Shown here: positions 1 through 8,760 of the stretch, one piece after another
Layout: each line of letters begins with the position of its first letter
How positions within the stretch are numbered: position 1 is the first letter of the stretch
Origin: Setophaga petechia
Taxonomy: Eukaryota > Chordata > Aves > Passeriformes > Parulidae
Length of the DNA: 64,000 bases
Direction: 5' to 3'
Assembly (NCBI GenBank): GCA_024362935.1
Contig: JANCRA010000019.1
Coordinates: 6,940,501 to 7,004,500, forward strand
The notes under the pieces: model-generated
What the model saw: the letters and a program-made list of their open reading frames with translations, nothing else
What the model was told of the DNA's origin: nothing
Database searches by the model: none
Position numbers and translations under genes: made by a program

Positions 1-1722
1 CCAGTTAGCACATTTAGCTTGTGAGCAGTGCCAAATCCCAAACATGCTTCTTCCACATGATGTGTGCTGTGTTTGGCACAGAAGTCACTTAATCTCTGTC
101 CCTTGCCAGTGGGATAATTTTTTGAAAAAATTGCTGGCCAAAGAAAGGGAGATTACAAAGGTTCCTCCTCGTGTGCTCTCTGCTGTTCCTCCACAGCAAG
201 GATGCTGCCCTGCTTTTTTCCTCCCAACACCCTGCCCTGCCTATGGAGAGCCCGGGCAGATACTGACACTGCTGATGCTTCCATGGGGAACAGAGATGTA
301 GCATGGAAAAGAGACTGATTGGCTCAAAAAATAATCCAGGAATTTGACACACAGAGGAGTCTTGGAAGGAGCAGTGAGGTAACTCAATCAGCAGAGCAGG
401 CAAGGCTGTACGGGAGAGAAGGGTTTCACTTCTACTGCCTCCCTCTTTCTGTTGCAACCCGACTAAAGATCTGTGAAAGAAGGCAGGCTAGAAGATTTTG
501 GTGCTATTTTTATTAAACATTTGATTATGCACTGCAGACAAAGACTGAAGTTGGGTGCTAAAATATTTATCCTGTAGACAATATCACAGACTCTTAGAAT
601 TGAGTCTGAAAATGTCCATTACAGTCCAGTTAACTCCATCTTTTTTTCTCATCCACCTCTCCTGATGTGCTGTTATATGTCTATTATTAGGTTGATCTAG
701 ATGATACATTTCTGCCCTTTTAAGCCCTTAAGTGTCTCAGTTTCTGTTGCTGCTGATGTTAAGGGTTTGAAAAAAATATAATCATGTTCTGACTGGCTCA
801 CTGGACCATTTAATATTTTCCCAGCAACTCCAAGTACTGTTTTTCTGAAACTCATCATACATAAGAGAGGATTCCTTGCTTTTAAGTACATATGAGCAGT
901 TGTATTACATCTATCCATCCTGTAGTTTGTCAGTTGTGGAAATGGCATAAGAGTAAGAAAAAAAGAAGAACCAAATGCTCCTTTGAGTTCCTTTAGACAT
1001 CTTGGATGAATGTCATCTAGTCCTTCATTGTTAGTATTTATAAATGTCTTTGCAAATATAAACAACCTCTGCTCACATATCAGTCTGAAATGGTTCTTTG
1101 CACTTCTCCATGAAGAAGGGCAGTAGACTGGAAAAGTTAATAAAATCCTCTGTTCTTAGCAGTGCAAAGTAGTGTCATAACTTCCTGTGCTGTGGCTAAA
1201 CTCTTTTCTTTTGCTTTGCTGAAATTAATTTTAAACAGTGAATCAAGAAAAGGAAAGAAAATGGGACTTTTAATTTTCTTTTCAAATTTTTGAATATTCT
1301 TAATTACATCTTACAGTGTCAGAAGGCATGTTAATGTTTCCTTAGGCATTCTAGAAATGCTTTTCCCATTTATCATAAAATATAGTGTGCATGGTATTTG
1401 GTTTTTTTTGCATGCACAATAGCTGCAAAAGAGTTGTCAGCATTGTAAAAGATTGCAAGCTTACTTCCTTACTGTCTTCCTATATCTGTCTTCTACTATA
1501 ATTCCTTATATATTTATGTCTATCTTTGACATAAATAAATACAAGCTATGAAGCAACTTGAAAGGTGACTGACATCCATTTCTAAATAATAAATGTAAAT
1601 TTAAGAAATCCTGAGTAAAATCTTAAAAAAATCCCAAGAAATAATTTCTTCTTTCATAGGTAATTTAAAAATCCATATGCTATCTTCAAAGCATGGCTAT
1701 TCTCTGTTTGCTTAAACCTGGA

Positions 1723-1763
<41 letters not shown>

Positions 1764-1806
1764 CCCATCTATCTATCCATCCATCCATCCATCCATCCAC
1801 CTATCT
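1723..1806. repeat. (ATCT)n/(ATCC)n tetranucleotide microsatellite
   Basis: About 84 bases of ATCT units. They switch to ATCC units from about 1770 and are followed by an imperfect final ATCT. The compound structure suggests point mutation of one unit followed by its own expansion. Confidence 0.97.
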
Positions 1807-2041
1807 GGAGTGTACAGTTGAATCTATGTTTCTAATGCTGAGACAAATGGAAATATAATAAAACAGACTACAGCCACAATTCACCATGAAATTAAAGTAT
1901 GGGACTAAAATGTGTTTGCCTAAACAATAAGGATATAATAATCATTCCCACTGCTCTGATTTATAGTCCTCCTTAATTTAAGTGTACACCTAAAAACCCC
2001 ATGACATTCGGTCTCTTCCTTTGAGATCTCATGTGTAAAAA

Positions 2042-2113
2042 AAATAAAATAATCTAAAGCTAAAGACAGAAACCAATAAATAAAATAATCTAAAGCTAAA
2101 GACAGAAACCAAT
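2042..2113. repeat. Perfect 36-bp tandem duplication
   Basis: Two adjacent identical 36-base copies, 2042-2077 and 2078-2113, each beginning AAATAAAATAATC and ending AGAAACCAAT. The absence of any difference between the copies points to a recent duplication. There is no coding context. Confidence 0.95.
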
Positions 2114-2388
2114 CGCTGTTTATACTTTCAAAAATAGATAGTATTTTAATAATAATTTTCTAAACAGCGTACCGATTTACGAATATATTTCTGATTTGTA
2201 CTTAAGTTAATTTGCAGAAATATTGTCCTAATTGAAAGGAAATGTATCCTCTCTTTGCAATGAAGTATCTTAGGTATCAGACCATACAGTCCCATGTGCC
2301 TGTTTGAAGGAAGCTAGTTGGGCAAAAAGACAATTAAGTGTTTTAGTACATAAATGTTAAACACACAGCCGAGATTACAACTGCCAAT

Positions 2389-2428
2389 GATTTATGTTTA
2401 AACTGTGTGTACAGTTTAAACATAAATC
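2389..2428. repeat. Perfect inverted repeat, 18-bp arms, 4-base loop
   Basis: The left arm 2389-2406 (GATTTATGTTTAAACTGT) is the exact reverse complement of 2411-2428, with GTGT between them. The next base pair outward does not match, so the palindrome is sharply bounded. The loop is too small for a microRNA precursor, and no terminator role applies in this context. It may be a template-switch product or a residue of a palindromic element. Confidence 0.95.
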
Positions 2429-2726
2429 TATTGAAAATACCTGAAACCCATGAACATCTTGTAGAATTATTCTTACTTGATGCTCCTAAAGAAATTGATT
2501 TCATGTGCATCTGTGCCTGAGGGCACTGCTTTAACATGGAAAGATAAAGCCAGTTGCATGGAAGATGTAGGAGTGAGACTATGTCTGAGTGAGTGAATGA
2601 GAAAATAAATGTTCATCAGATTCTCCATCAAGTCAGCCTAGTTTTGTGTCAAACGCATCTAGACAGAAACACAGTGCAGAAAAGGACACTGGGTGCCTTT
2701 GGTGAGAAATAATATTAGAAGATAGA

Positions 2727-2800
2727 AGGTAGGTGGGTAAGTAGGTAGGTAGGTAAGTAGGTAGGTAGGTAGGTAGGTAGGTAGGTAGGTAGGTAGGTAG
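2727..2800. repeat. (AGGT)n microsatellite
   Basis: Roughly 18 AGGT units with scattered AAGT and GGGT variants in the first half and a pure run in the second half. The minus strand reads as a spurious Leu-Pro-Thr-Tyr repeat. Confidence 0.97.
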
Positions 2801-4060
2801 AATCTCTAGGGAACCCCTTAGGACTTCCTTTGTTTCTAAGAGGGGCTGCTCAGGAGCTCTGCTCAGCACTGCAAGCCCTGCCAGGACAGCAGGATTATGC
2901 ACAACTCCTTCTTGATGCAGAACTACTCCCTAAAGGACTGACTAGAGTAAGAAAGGCAGGCTTTTGTGCCAGAATGCTTCCAGAGGGTGTCAAATCCAGG
3001 TACAATGAGCTTATTCTAATGCTTCAGTTGGTCTGAACTAGAAGAAAGTGCAGAAACTAAAGGACTAGATTGCAATTGAAAAAAACTGTCAAACAAAAGA
3101 AAATGGATTTTGGAATCATTTTGAAGGATGCATGCAAGAATTGATTAGACCTGTAGAGTATAATGATATTCTAATGGCAAAATAAGAGCTATACAAGCAA
3201 AAGTTCAAGTGTACTTTGAAAGGGCAATCTGTACAGCACAGCTACAGAAGAGATGGAAAAACATCATTCTTAGGATGTGAAAAACTAAAAAATACTTTAG
3301 AGTAAAGATAAGAGGATTGGAAGCTTGTTTCCTGGACATTTAGATTTGAGTTATAATGGTCTATGGTGAAACAACAGAAGAACATATACACACACAAAAA
3401 GTATTCCTAAAGTAGACCAAGATTGTAAAGGGCAAAAAGGGAAACAGTTGCAACACAGAACAAAGCAAAAGCAGTGATACCTATAAAAATGTTTTCTTTA
3501 AAGAAAGGAGAAGAAGAAGAAAGCCATGAATAAAATCTCCTTCAGAGAAAAACTAACTTTTCATGAGAAATGAATGTACTTGGTTGTCTGTACTTGGTTT
3601 ATGAAATATGTATTTATGTCTGCGATCTCATTTTTGTCCTTCAATTATATTTTTGTAATTAATAATTTCTGAAGTTTAGTAAAAACATTGCCTTGCTGAA
3701 TGCATGCTGGTTTGTACACAGTGTGTATACAAACACTTCTGGCCTTGATACAGCTCCACAGAAGTTATGCCAGTCTAACAGAGAGGAAATTTGGTTCTGT
3801 TGTTATTATCATTGTTATTATTTGGGATCCTTTTCATTTGTTATCTTTAAAGTGAGAAAACAAACCAGAAGACATTCCTCTTATCAAGTATCAAACAGCC
3901 TTTAATTTAAGTTTAAATGTTCATCTATTGCACTGCCTTTCTTGCCACAGACAGCTATTGTTAATATGAAAATCAGTGTGAAAGAATAATATTTCCCTCT
4001 CACATGCAACAGTAGCTGAATCCAAACAGAGCAAACCTAACCAACCAACATAAAGAAGCA

Positions 4061-4150
4061 GGAGAGGAGAGGAGAGGAGAGGAGAGGAGAGGAGAGGAGA
4101 GGAGAGGAGAGGAGAGGAGAGGAGAGGAGAGGAGAGGAGAGGAGAGGAGG
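4061..4150. repeat. (GGAGA)18 pentanucleotide microsatellite
   Basis: Eighteen consecutive GGAGA units, with only the last altered to GGAGG. The array is pure and all-purine on the plus strand. It is a likely length-polymorphic locus that could adopt triplex-type structures. Confidence 0.97.
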
Positions 4151-4792
4151 TAAACATATAGGAAAGAAAGCGTAATTACCCACCTCCAGCAAATTATCTT
4201 GCAAATTGAACATCTTTCAGATTTAGAGGTCTGAGCCCACCAGGGTGAACTGAAGTCTTCCTGGAAGATGGGTCAGCTCCTAGTTCTATCAAATGCTATC
4301 CTTTAGTGAAGTAGCTCAGGACAAATATATCAGAAGACTTGCTCCACATATGGAGCAGGGAGGGGAGGATGTGGGGACACTTGCCCCCAGCACTTACCTT
4401 TTCCAATGGCAAGCAGTGGAGTAGCCTTAAGCAGGATCCCATGACTTCTGAAGATGATGTACACTGAGACTGACACCATTTCCTAAATATCTCCTGCACT
4501 GCTCAGAGCAACTTTCTGCCCTTTTAGTATGTTGGACCTAGATCTCTTCCATTTTATTCTCTCCTTCTTAAATCTGGCACCTTAGAGTTACTCTCTTACC
4601 CCACCTGCAGCCCAAGCAATTTAAGTTAGGATTTCAGCTCCAGGAGCACAGTTGTTCCCCTACTGCCACTCATGTATCACACTGTAACCTCCATTATAAG
4701 TTTGTGGCATCTTTTAGACCTGTATATGTCAAACAGACTCAATTAAAGTAACCTACAGTGTACACTAAACCATTTTATTGAAGACATAACTA

Positions 4793-5160
4793 CAAGAAGG
4801 CTCTGGGGAAACCTTATAGCACCTTCCACTACCTGAATGGGACTACAAGAAAGCCGGAGAGGGACTTTTTACAAGGGCATATAGTGACAGGACAAGTGGT
4901 AATGGCTTCAAACTGACAGAGGGCAGGTTTACATTAGATGTTAGGGAAAAGATCCAACAATTACTGTGAGGGTGATGAGGAACCAGAACAGATTGTTCCC
5001 CAGAAAAACTGGGGAGGCTCCATCCCTGGTTGTGCTCAAGGACAGTTTGGATGGGGCTTTGAACAACCTAGTCAAGTGGAAGGTGTCCCTGGTCACAGCA
5101 GGGGATTAGACCTCAATGATCTTTAAAATGCCTTCAAGCCCAAACCATGCTATGAAATAG
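4793..5160 (+). mobile_element. CR1 LINE, truncated 3' end
   Basis: A 5'-truncated CR1 non-LTR retrotransposon 3' end in sense orientation. Diagnostic CR1 segments appear in order: a GGGGAAACCTTAT-like start, GGGACTTTTTACAAGGGCA near 4861, TTTGGATGGGGCTTTGAACA near 5046, GGAAGGTGTCCCTGG near 5079, and the tail with CTTCAAGCCCAAACCAT ending in a degraded ATTCTATG motif. Several indels show it is old. No coding capacity remains. Confidence 0.92.
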
Positions 5161-5256
5161 AGTAACACTGAAAACTTGTTGGTTATAAACCACAAACTTG
5201 CAGCTAAAGTAGCTTTATCATTGAGCACCTTCTCTGCTCGCAAGGTAATCCTGGAA

Positions 5257-5302
5257 CCATAGAATGAATCATAGAATGCTTTGGGTTGAAAGGGACCTTA
5301 AA
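5257..5302 (-). mobile_element. CR1 LINE, short 3' tail fragment
   Basis: About 46 bases matching the reverse complement of the CR1 3' terminus: CATAGAAT repeated, followed by GGGTTGAAAGGGACCTT. It lies about 96 bases beyond the end of the plus-strand CR1 at 4793-5160 and faces it tail to tail. It is an extreme 5' truncation or a decayed copy. Confidence 0.8.
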
Positions 5303-7129
5303 TGAATATATTGTACTATATATAGGTGTTGACTGAATTATTAAAAGATATCTTGAGAAAGAAGCAATCTGTATTACAAGTCTCAGGCAAGAAAGATCAT
5401 GTAGATTGTAATGAGAATAAAATACAGGGTTCCAAAAGGAATAGAAATAAAGTGCAGTTATACCATTTTAACAGTCTGCATAGCAAATGTGTATTATTTA
5501 ACAACCATTATGTGACAATGTAATTAAAAGACTCTTGTGTGATAACATGCAAAATAACTAGTCAAATTAGTTTCATGTGTGCTTTTCACCTTCCAAAGTT
5601 TGATTTTTTGTGTGTTCAGCACTCTGAAGACTGTAATGCATGCTGCAGTCTTTTCTTGAAATCTGGGATATACATCAGTAAAAGCTAATTTCCTAAAGGC
5701 AATTTTATACTTACCATGTACATTTAAGAGTTAGAAGGCAGATTTCTCAGCTGTCCATATGACTTCTTCTGTTTAATTAATGAAGTTCAAGGGACTATAT
5801 TTAGTCACAGAGCTTAACATAACACTACCCTATCAGTCTCACTGCCGTTCCTATTAAGATATTCCAGCAACGTGGTTGAACGAACCCACTGCTCTATTTT
5901 AAGAAGGGAGAGGGCATGCTCATAAAATATTGCAGAGGCTTAAAAAATTTTTTAAAAGGTCTGAAGAGGTCAATTAGTTGCTCATCCCGTATGGTTGAAG
6001 ATGCAAGAGGACAGAGAGGGTGAAAGGGCCAAGGATGGGCGATAAATGCGCCCCCACCCCGCCAGTAGCCCGAGCCCTGTGATTCCCGTGTGACTGTCGG
6101 AGGCCGATGCTGGTGGCCTGCCGTGACCGGGTAGCCGTCGTTCACTTGTGTCCCTCGCCGGGCTCCGAGGGCGACGGCCGCCGCAGGCCGCCCGGGGGAG
6201 TCTGTGTTCCGCGGCGGAGAGCGGCGCCCGGGACGGCTGCTCCCGACCTCAGCTGCTCCCGCCGCCCCGAGCCGGGAGCTGCCGGCGGAGCCAGCTCCGC
6301 TGCCGAAACACCCGGCTTCGCTCCGAGCAGCGACCGCGCTCTGTCAGCAGCCGGGGCTGCGAGGAAAGGGGCGGGGAGCGGTGAAAGGCGTCGTGAGTTC
6401 GCCTGGTGAATTTTACGCCCAAAATGCGATTTCTCCAGGTGGCGGAATAAAACGGTGTCTCCTCACCTTCCCCCGAACGCCTCTGAGGCAGCGTGAGTCA
6501 CGGCACAACCCGAGAACTACATCTCGCAACAGCGTTTCACAAAGTTAGGGAGAGTCGGCAGCGCTTCCTACGGGACGGCCGGGAAGCGGCCGCCGCCCCG
6601 TGCGGGACCCGCCGTGCCGGGCGCTCAGCGCGGCTCCGCCGGGCGGGCCGGTCCTGCTGCGGGCATCGGGCGGCACGGCGGGGCACCGCCGCCCGGAGCT
6701 GCCCCAGTCACCGCGCTGGGGCGGCAGCAGCGGCGGCTACCCCCAGCCCGAGAATGCCCGCCTGCAGGGAGAAGCCTGGGGGGACCCCCGCCCTCCCGGC
6801 CGCCCCGTCCGCACCCACCCTCGTTCCGCCACTCCACCCTCGCGCCGGCGGGGCAGACACTCCCAAACTGTTCGGAGGACACCGGAGATCGGCAGCAGAG
6901 CCGGCGGCAGCGTCGCGACCCCCTGCTCCCGCAGCCCCGGCCCCGGGGGAAGCCGGCCACACCCCACCGCTCCCCGCCGACCCGCTCGCTCGCCGCAGCC
7001 GTGCCCACCTCCCCGGGCCGGCCAGCAGAGACCCCGCCTGGCCGCCGCCGCAGGGCTCGCTCCGCACCCTCGGGGCAGCGCCGCGCCCTCCCCTCCCGGC
7101 CGCCGAGCGCCCCCTTCCCCGCCCCTGCG

Positions 7130-7609
7130 CCAGTGCCGGTGCCGGTGCCGGGCGGGGGGCGGTGGCAGCGAGGGAAGAGGGATGAGGTCATCCTCTTTCC
7201 CGGCGTCAGTCAGCTGGGTGGTGGCGGCGGCGGGTGCGGGCGGAGGCGGGCGGGGAGGCGGGTGCGGGATGCGCTGCTCCGGGCAGCGCAGCCCTGCCTG
7301 CTCCCGGCTCGAGCAGAGCTCGGCGGCGGCGGCGGCCCCGGCACCGCCGGCCCCCGCGGAGGCGGTGGCGGGGCGGGCGGGCTGAGCGCGGCTCCCCGCA
7401 GACAGGCGGCGCTGCGGACGCGGCCGCCGCGGAGGAGCCGCCCGCGGGCGCGCAGCCCGGCGCGGAGCGGGGACAGGGGACGCGGGTCCGCGGCGGCGGA
7501 GGGCGGGAGGCAGGAGTCAGGAGGCGGAGGAGGAGGAGCAGGAGGAGGCGCGGGATAAAGGAGCGCTCGCTGCTCCCGCTCGCTCTCCAGCGGGGCTGAG
7601 GGAGGCATC
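7130..7609 (+). promoter_or_regulatory. Presumed XKR4 core promoter and 5' UTR
   Basis: This GC-rich stretch directly precedes the ATG. It contains Sp1-type GC boxes (GGGCGGGG at 7248-7255 and GGGGCGGGCGG at 7370-7380), a CRE-like ATGAGGTCATC near 7182-7192 and an E-box CAGCTG at 7211-7216. There is no convincing TATA box at a usable distance; GGATAAAGG at 7554-7562 is the only AT-containing candidate. The start site cannot be fixed by eye. In mammals the 5' UTR is a few hundred bases at most, which would place it roughly in 7350-7480. An in-frame TAA at 7556-7558 bounds the reading frame. Confidence 0.6.
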
Positions 7610-8451
7610 ATGGCCGCGAAGTCGGACGGGCGGCGGAAGATGAAGAAGGGCGGCGAGGTGGCGTTCACGCCGCTGCAGAACTCCGAGCACTCGGGCTCCG
7701 TGCAGGCGCTGGCCCCGGGGCTGCCCGCCGGCGCCGGGCCGGGCGGCGGCAGCGACGACGATGAGGCGCCCGGGGGCGGGTGCTGCAGCGGCGGCGGCGG
7801 CGGGGACGGCTCGGGCGGCGGCTCCCGGTGCTGCTGCTGCTGCTGCAGCGGCGGCAGAGGAGGAGACGGCGGAGGGGGCGGTGGCGGGGGCTCCCGGGGC
7901 TCGGGCGGGGGCTCGTCCTCCTTGTGCCTGCGGCTGGGCAGGGAGCAGCGGCGCTACTCGCTGTGGGACTGCCTCTGGATCCTGGCCGCCCTGGCCGTGT
8001 ACTTCGCGGACGTGGGCACCGACATCTGGCTGGCGGTCGACTACTACCTGCGGGGCCAGCGCTGGTGGTTCGGGCTCACCCTATTCTTCGTGCTGCTGGG
8101 CTCCCTCTCCGTGCAGGTCTTCAGCTTCCGCTGGTTCGCGCACGACTTCAGCACCGAGGACAGCGCCGCCGCCGCCGCCGGGCACTGCCCCGCCGCCGAG
8201 AGCAAGCTGCTGGTGAGCAGCGGCTCCGCGGCCGCGGACATCGACGCCGCTCGCCCCAGCACGCCGCAGAGACAGGCGTCCACCGCCAGCAAGGGCAACG
8301 CCACCAACAGCAGCAGCAACAGCAGCAGCAACGCCGCGGGCAGCGGCGCCGCCGGTCCCCGCGCTGGCGGCGGCCGGTCCGCGTCCTGCGCCTTCTGCAT
8401 CTGGCTCCTACAGTCGCTCGTCCACATCCTGCAGCTGGGGCAGGTCTGGAG
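7610..8451 (+). CDS. XKR4: XK-related protein 4, coding exon 1 (partial gene)
   Basis: This exon encodes the N-terminal 280 residues of XKR4, a multipass plasma-membrane protein of the XK family. Mammalian XKR4 is an apoptotic phospholipid scramblase. The start [14 protein letters not shown] and the block from about residue 110 ([17 protein letters not shown]) match the vertebrate XKR4 N-terminus as I know it. Order: basic/polar start (1-30); acidic and Gly/Cys-rich low-complexity linker (45-103) with six consecutive Cys at 74-79; membrane helix about 118-138; second helix about 152-174; Ser/Asn/Ala-rich loop (181-256) with conserved [10 protein letters not shown] at 215-224; a third hydrophobic segment about 259-279. 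The ATG has a strong context (A at -3, G at +4) and is the first after an in-frame TAA at 7556. The frame meets TGA at 8453, but an AG|GTGAGG donor precedes it, splitting an Arg codon (phase 2). The remaining exons and the caspase-sensitive C-terminus lie outside the window. Confidence 0.96.
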
Positions 8452-8457
8452 GTGAGG
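8448..8457 (+). other. XKR4 exon 1 splice donor
   Basis: The sequence GGAG|GTGAGG matches the consensus 5' splice site, with intron base 1 at 8452. The junction falls after the second base of the Arg codon in the conserved QLGQVWR segment. This agrees with the vertebrate XKR4 protein continuing as R-Y-F in the next exon (family knowledge). Confidence 0.93.
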
Positions 8458-8760
8458 AGCAGGGCAAGGGCGGTGCGGGGGCCGGGGCTTGAGCCCCTGG
8501 GCACGGGGGACACGCCCGGCCGCGGGCGGGACTGAGCCCGGCGAGCGGCCGCCTGCCCCGCCTCGGGGTCCCTCCTGGGGACAGCGCACCCCGGCCCGCC
8601 TGGGTGACCGGGCTCCCGCAGGGCTGAGAGGGCGCGGGGGGCCGAGGGGAGTCCCGCCGGGTCCCGGCCATCCTGTACTGCACAGGTGACCGCCCCGGGA
8701 GGCGCCCGGCTGCCTCCAGCCCGCACAGCGCCAGGTGCCCAGAACGACCTGGGAAACCTG

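Larger units (their letters stand above)
1..5900. other. Intergenic flank upstream of XKR4
   Basis: AT-rich sequence with no recognisable exon. The open frames here are short, lack similarity I recognise, and several simply read through microsatellites. In mammals the 5' neighbour of XKR4 is RP1 (established synteny), but no RP1 sequence is visible. The simple repeats, duplication, palindrome and CR1 pieces inside it are listed separately. Apart from these I see nothing in 1-1722, 2801-4060 and 5303-5900. Confidence 0.7.
6030..8760. promoter_or_regulatory. CpG island spanning XKR4 promoter and exon 1
   Basis: GC content and CpG density rise abruptly near 6030 and fall back by about 8760. The flanks are AT-rich. 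The island has two dense blocks, about 6050-6400 and 6550-8760, separated by a less GC-rich stretch that includes a TGAGTCA AP-1-type site at 6494-6500. It covers the presumed promoter, the 5' UTR, all of coding exon 1 and roughly 300 bases of intron 1. Many long open frames on both strands within it result from the scarcity of AT-rich stop codons and are not credible genes. Confidence 0.93.

Noticed and set aside
1723..1806. Regularly repeated units that might suggest a CRISPR-like array
   Set aside because: The units are four bases with no spacers. It is a microsatellite in a vertebrate genome.
2389..2428. Hairpin as a microRNA precursor
   Set aside because: An 18-base perfect stem with a 4-base loop is too short and too tight for Drosha/Dicer processing.
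2633..2902. Minus-strand open frame with a Leu-Pro-Thr-Tyr repeat
   Set aside because: It is produced by translating the AGGT microsatellite.
3921..4157. Minus-strand open frame with a Ser-Ser-Pro-Leu-Leu repeat
   Set aside because: It is produced by translating the GGAGA microsatellite.
6493..7558. Overlapping long plus-strand open frames (230, 261 and 314 residues) upstream of XKR4
   Set aside because: They lie in three frames of the same CpG island and are rich in Ala, Pro, Arg and Gly from GC bias. They show no domain, and several are the expected consequence of few AT-rich stop codons.
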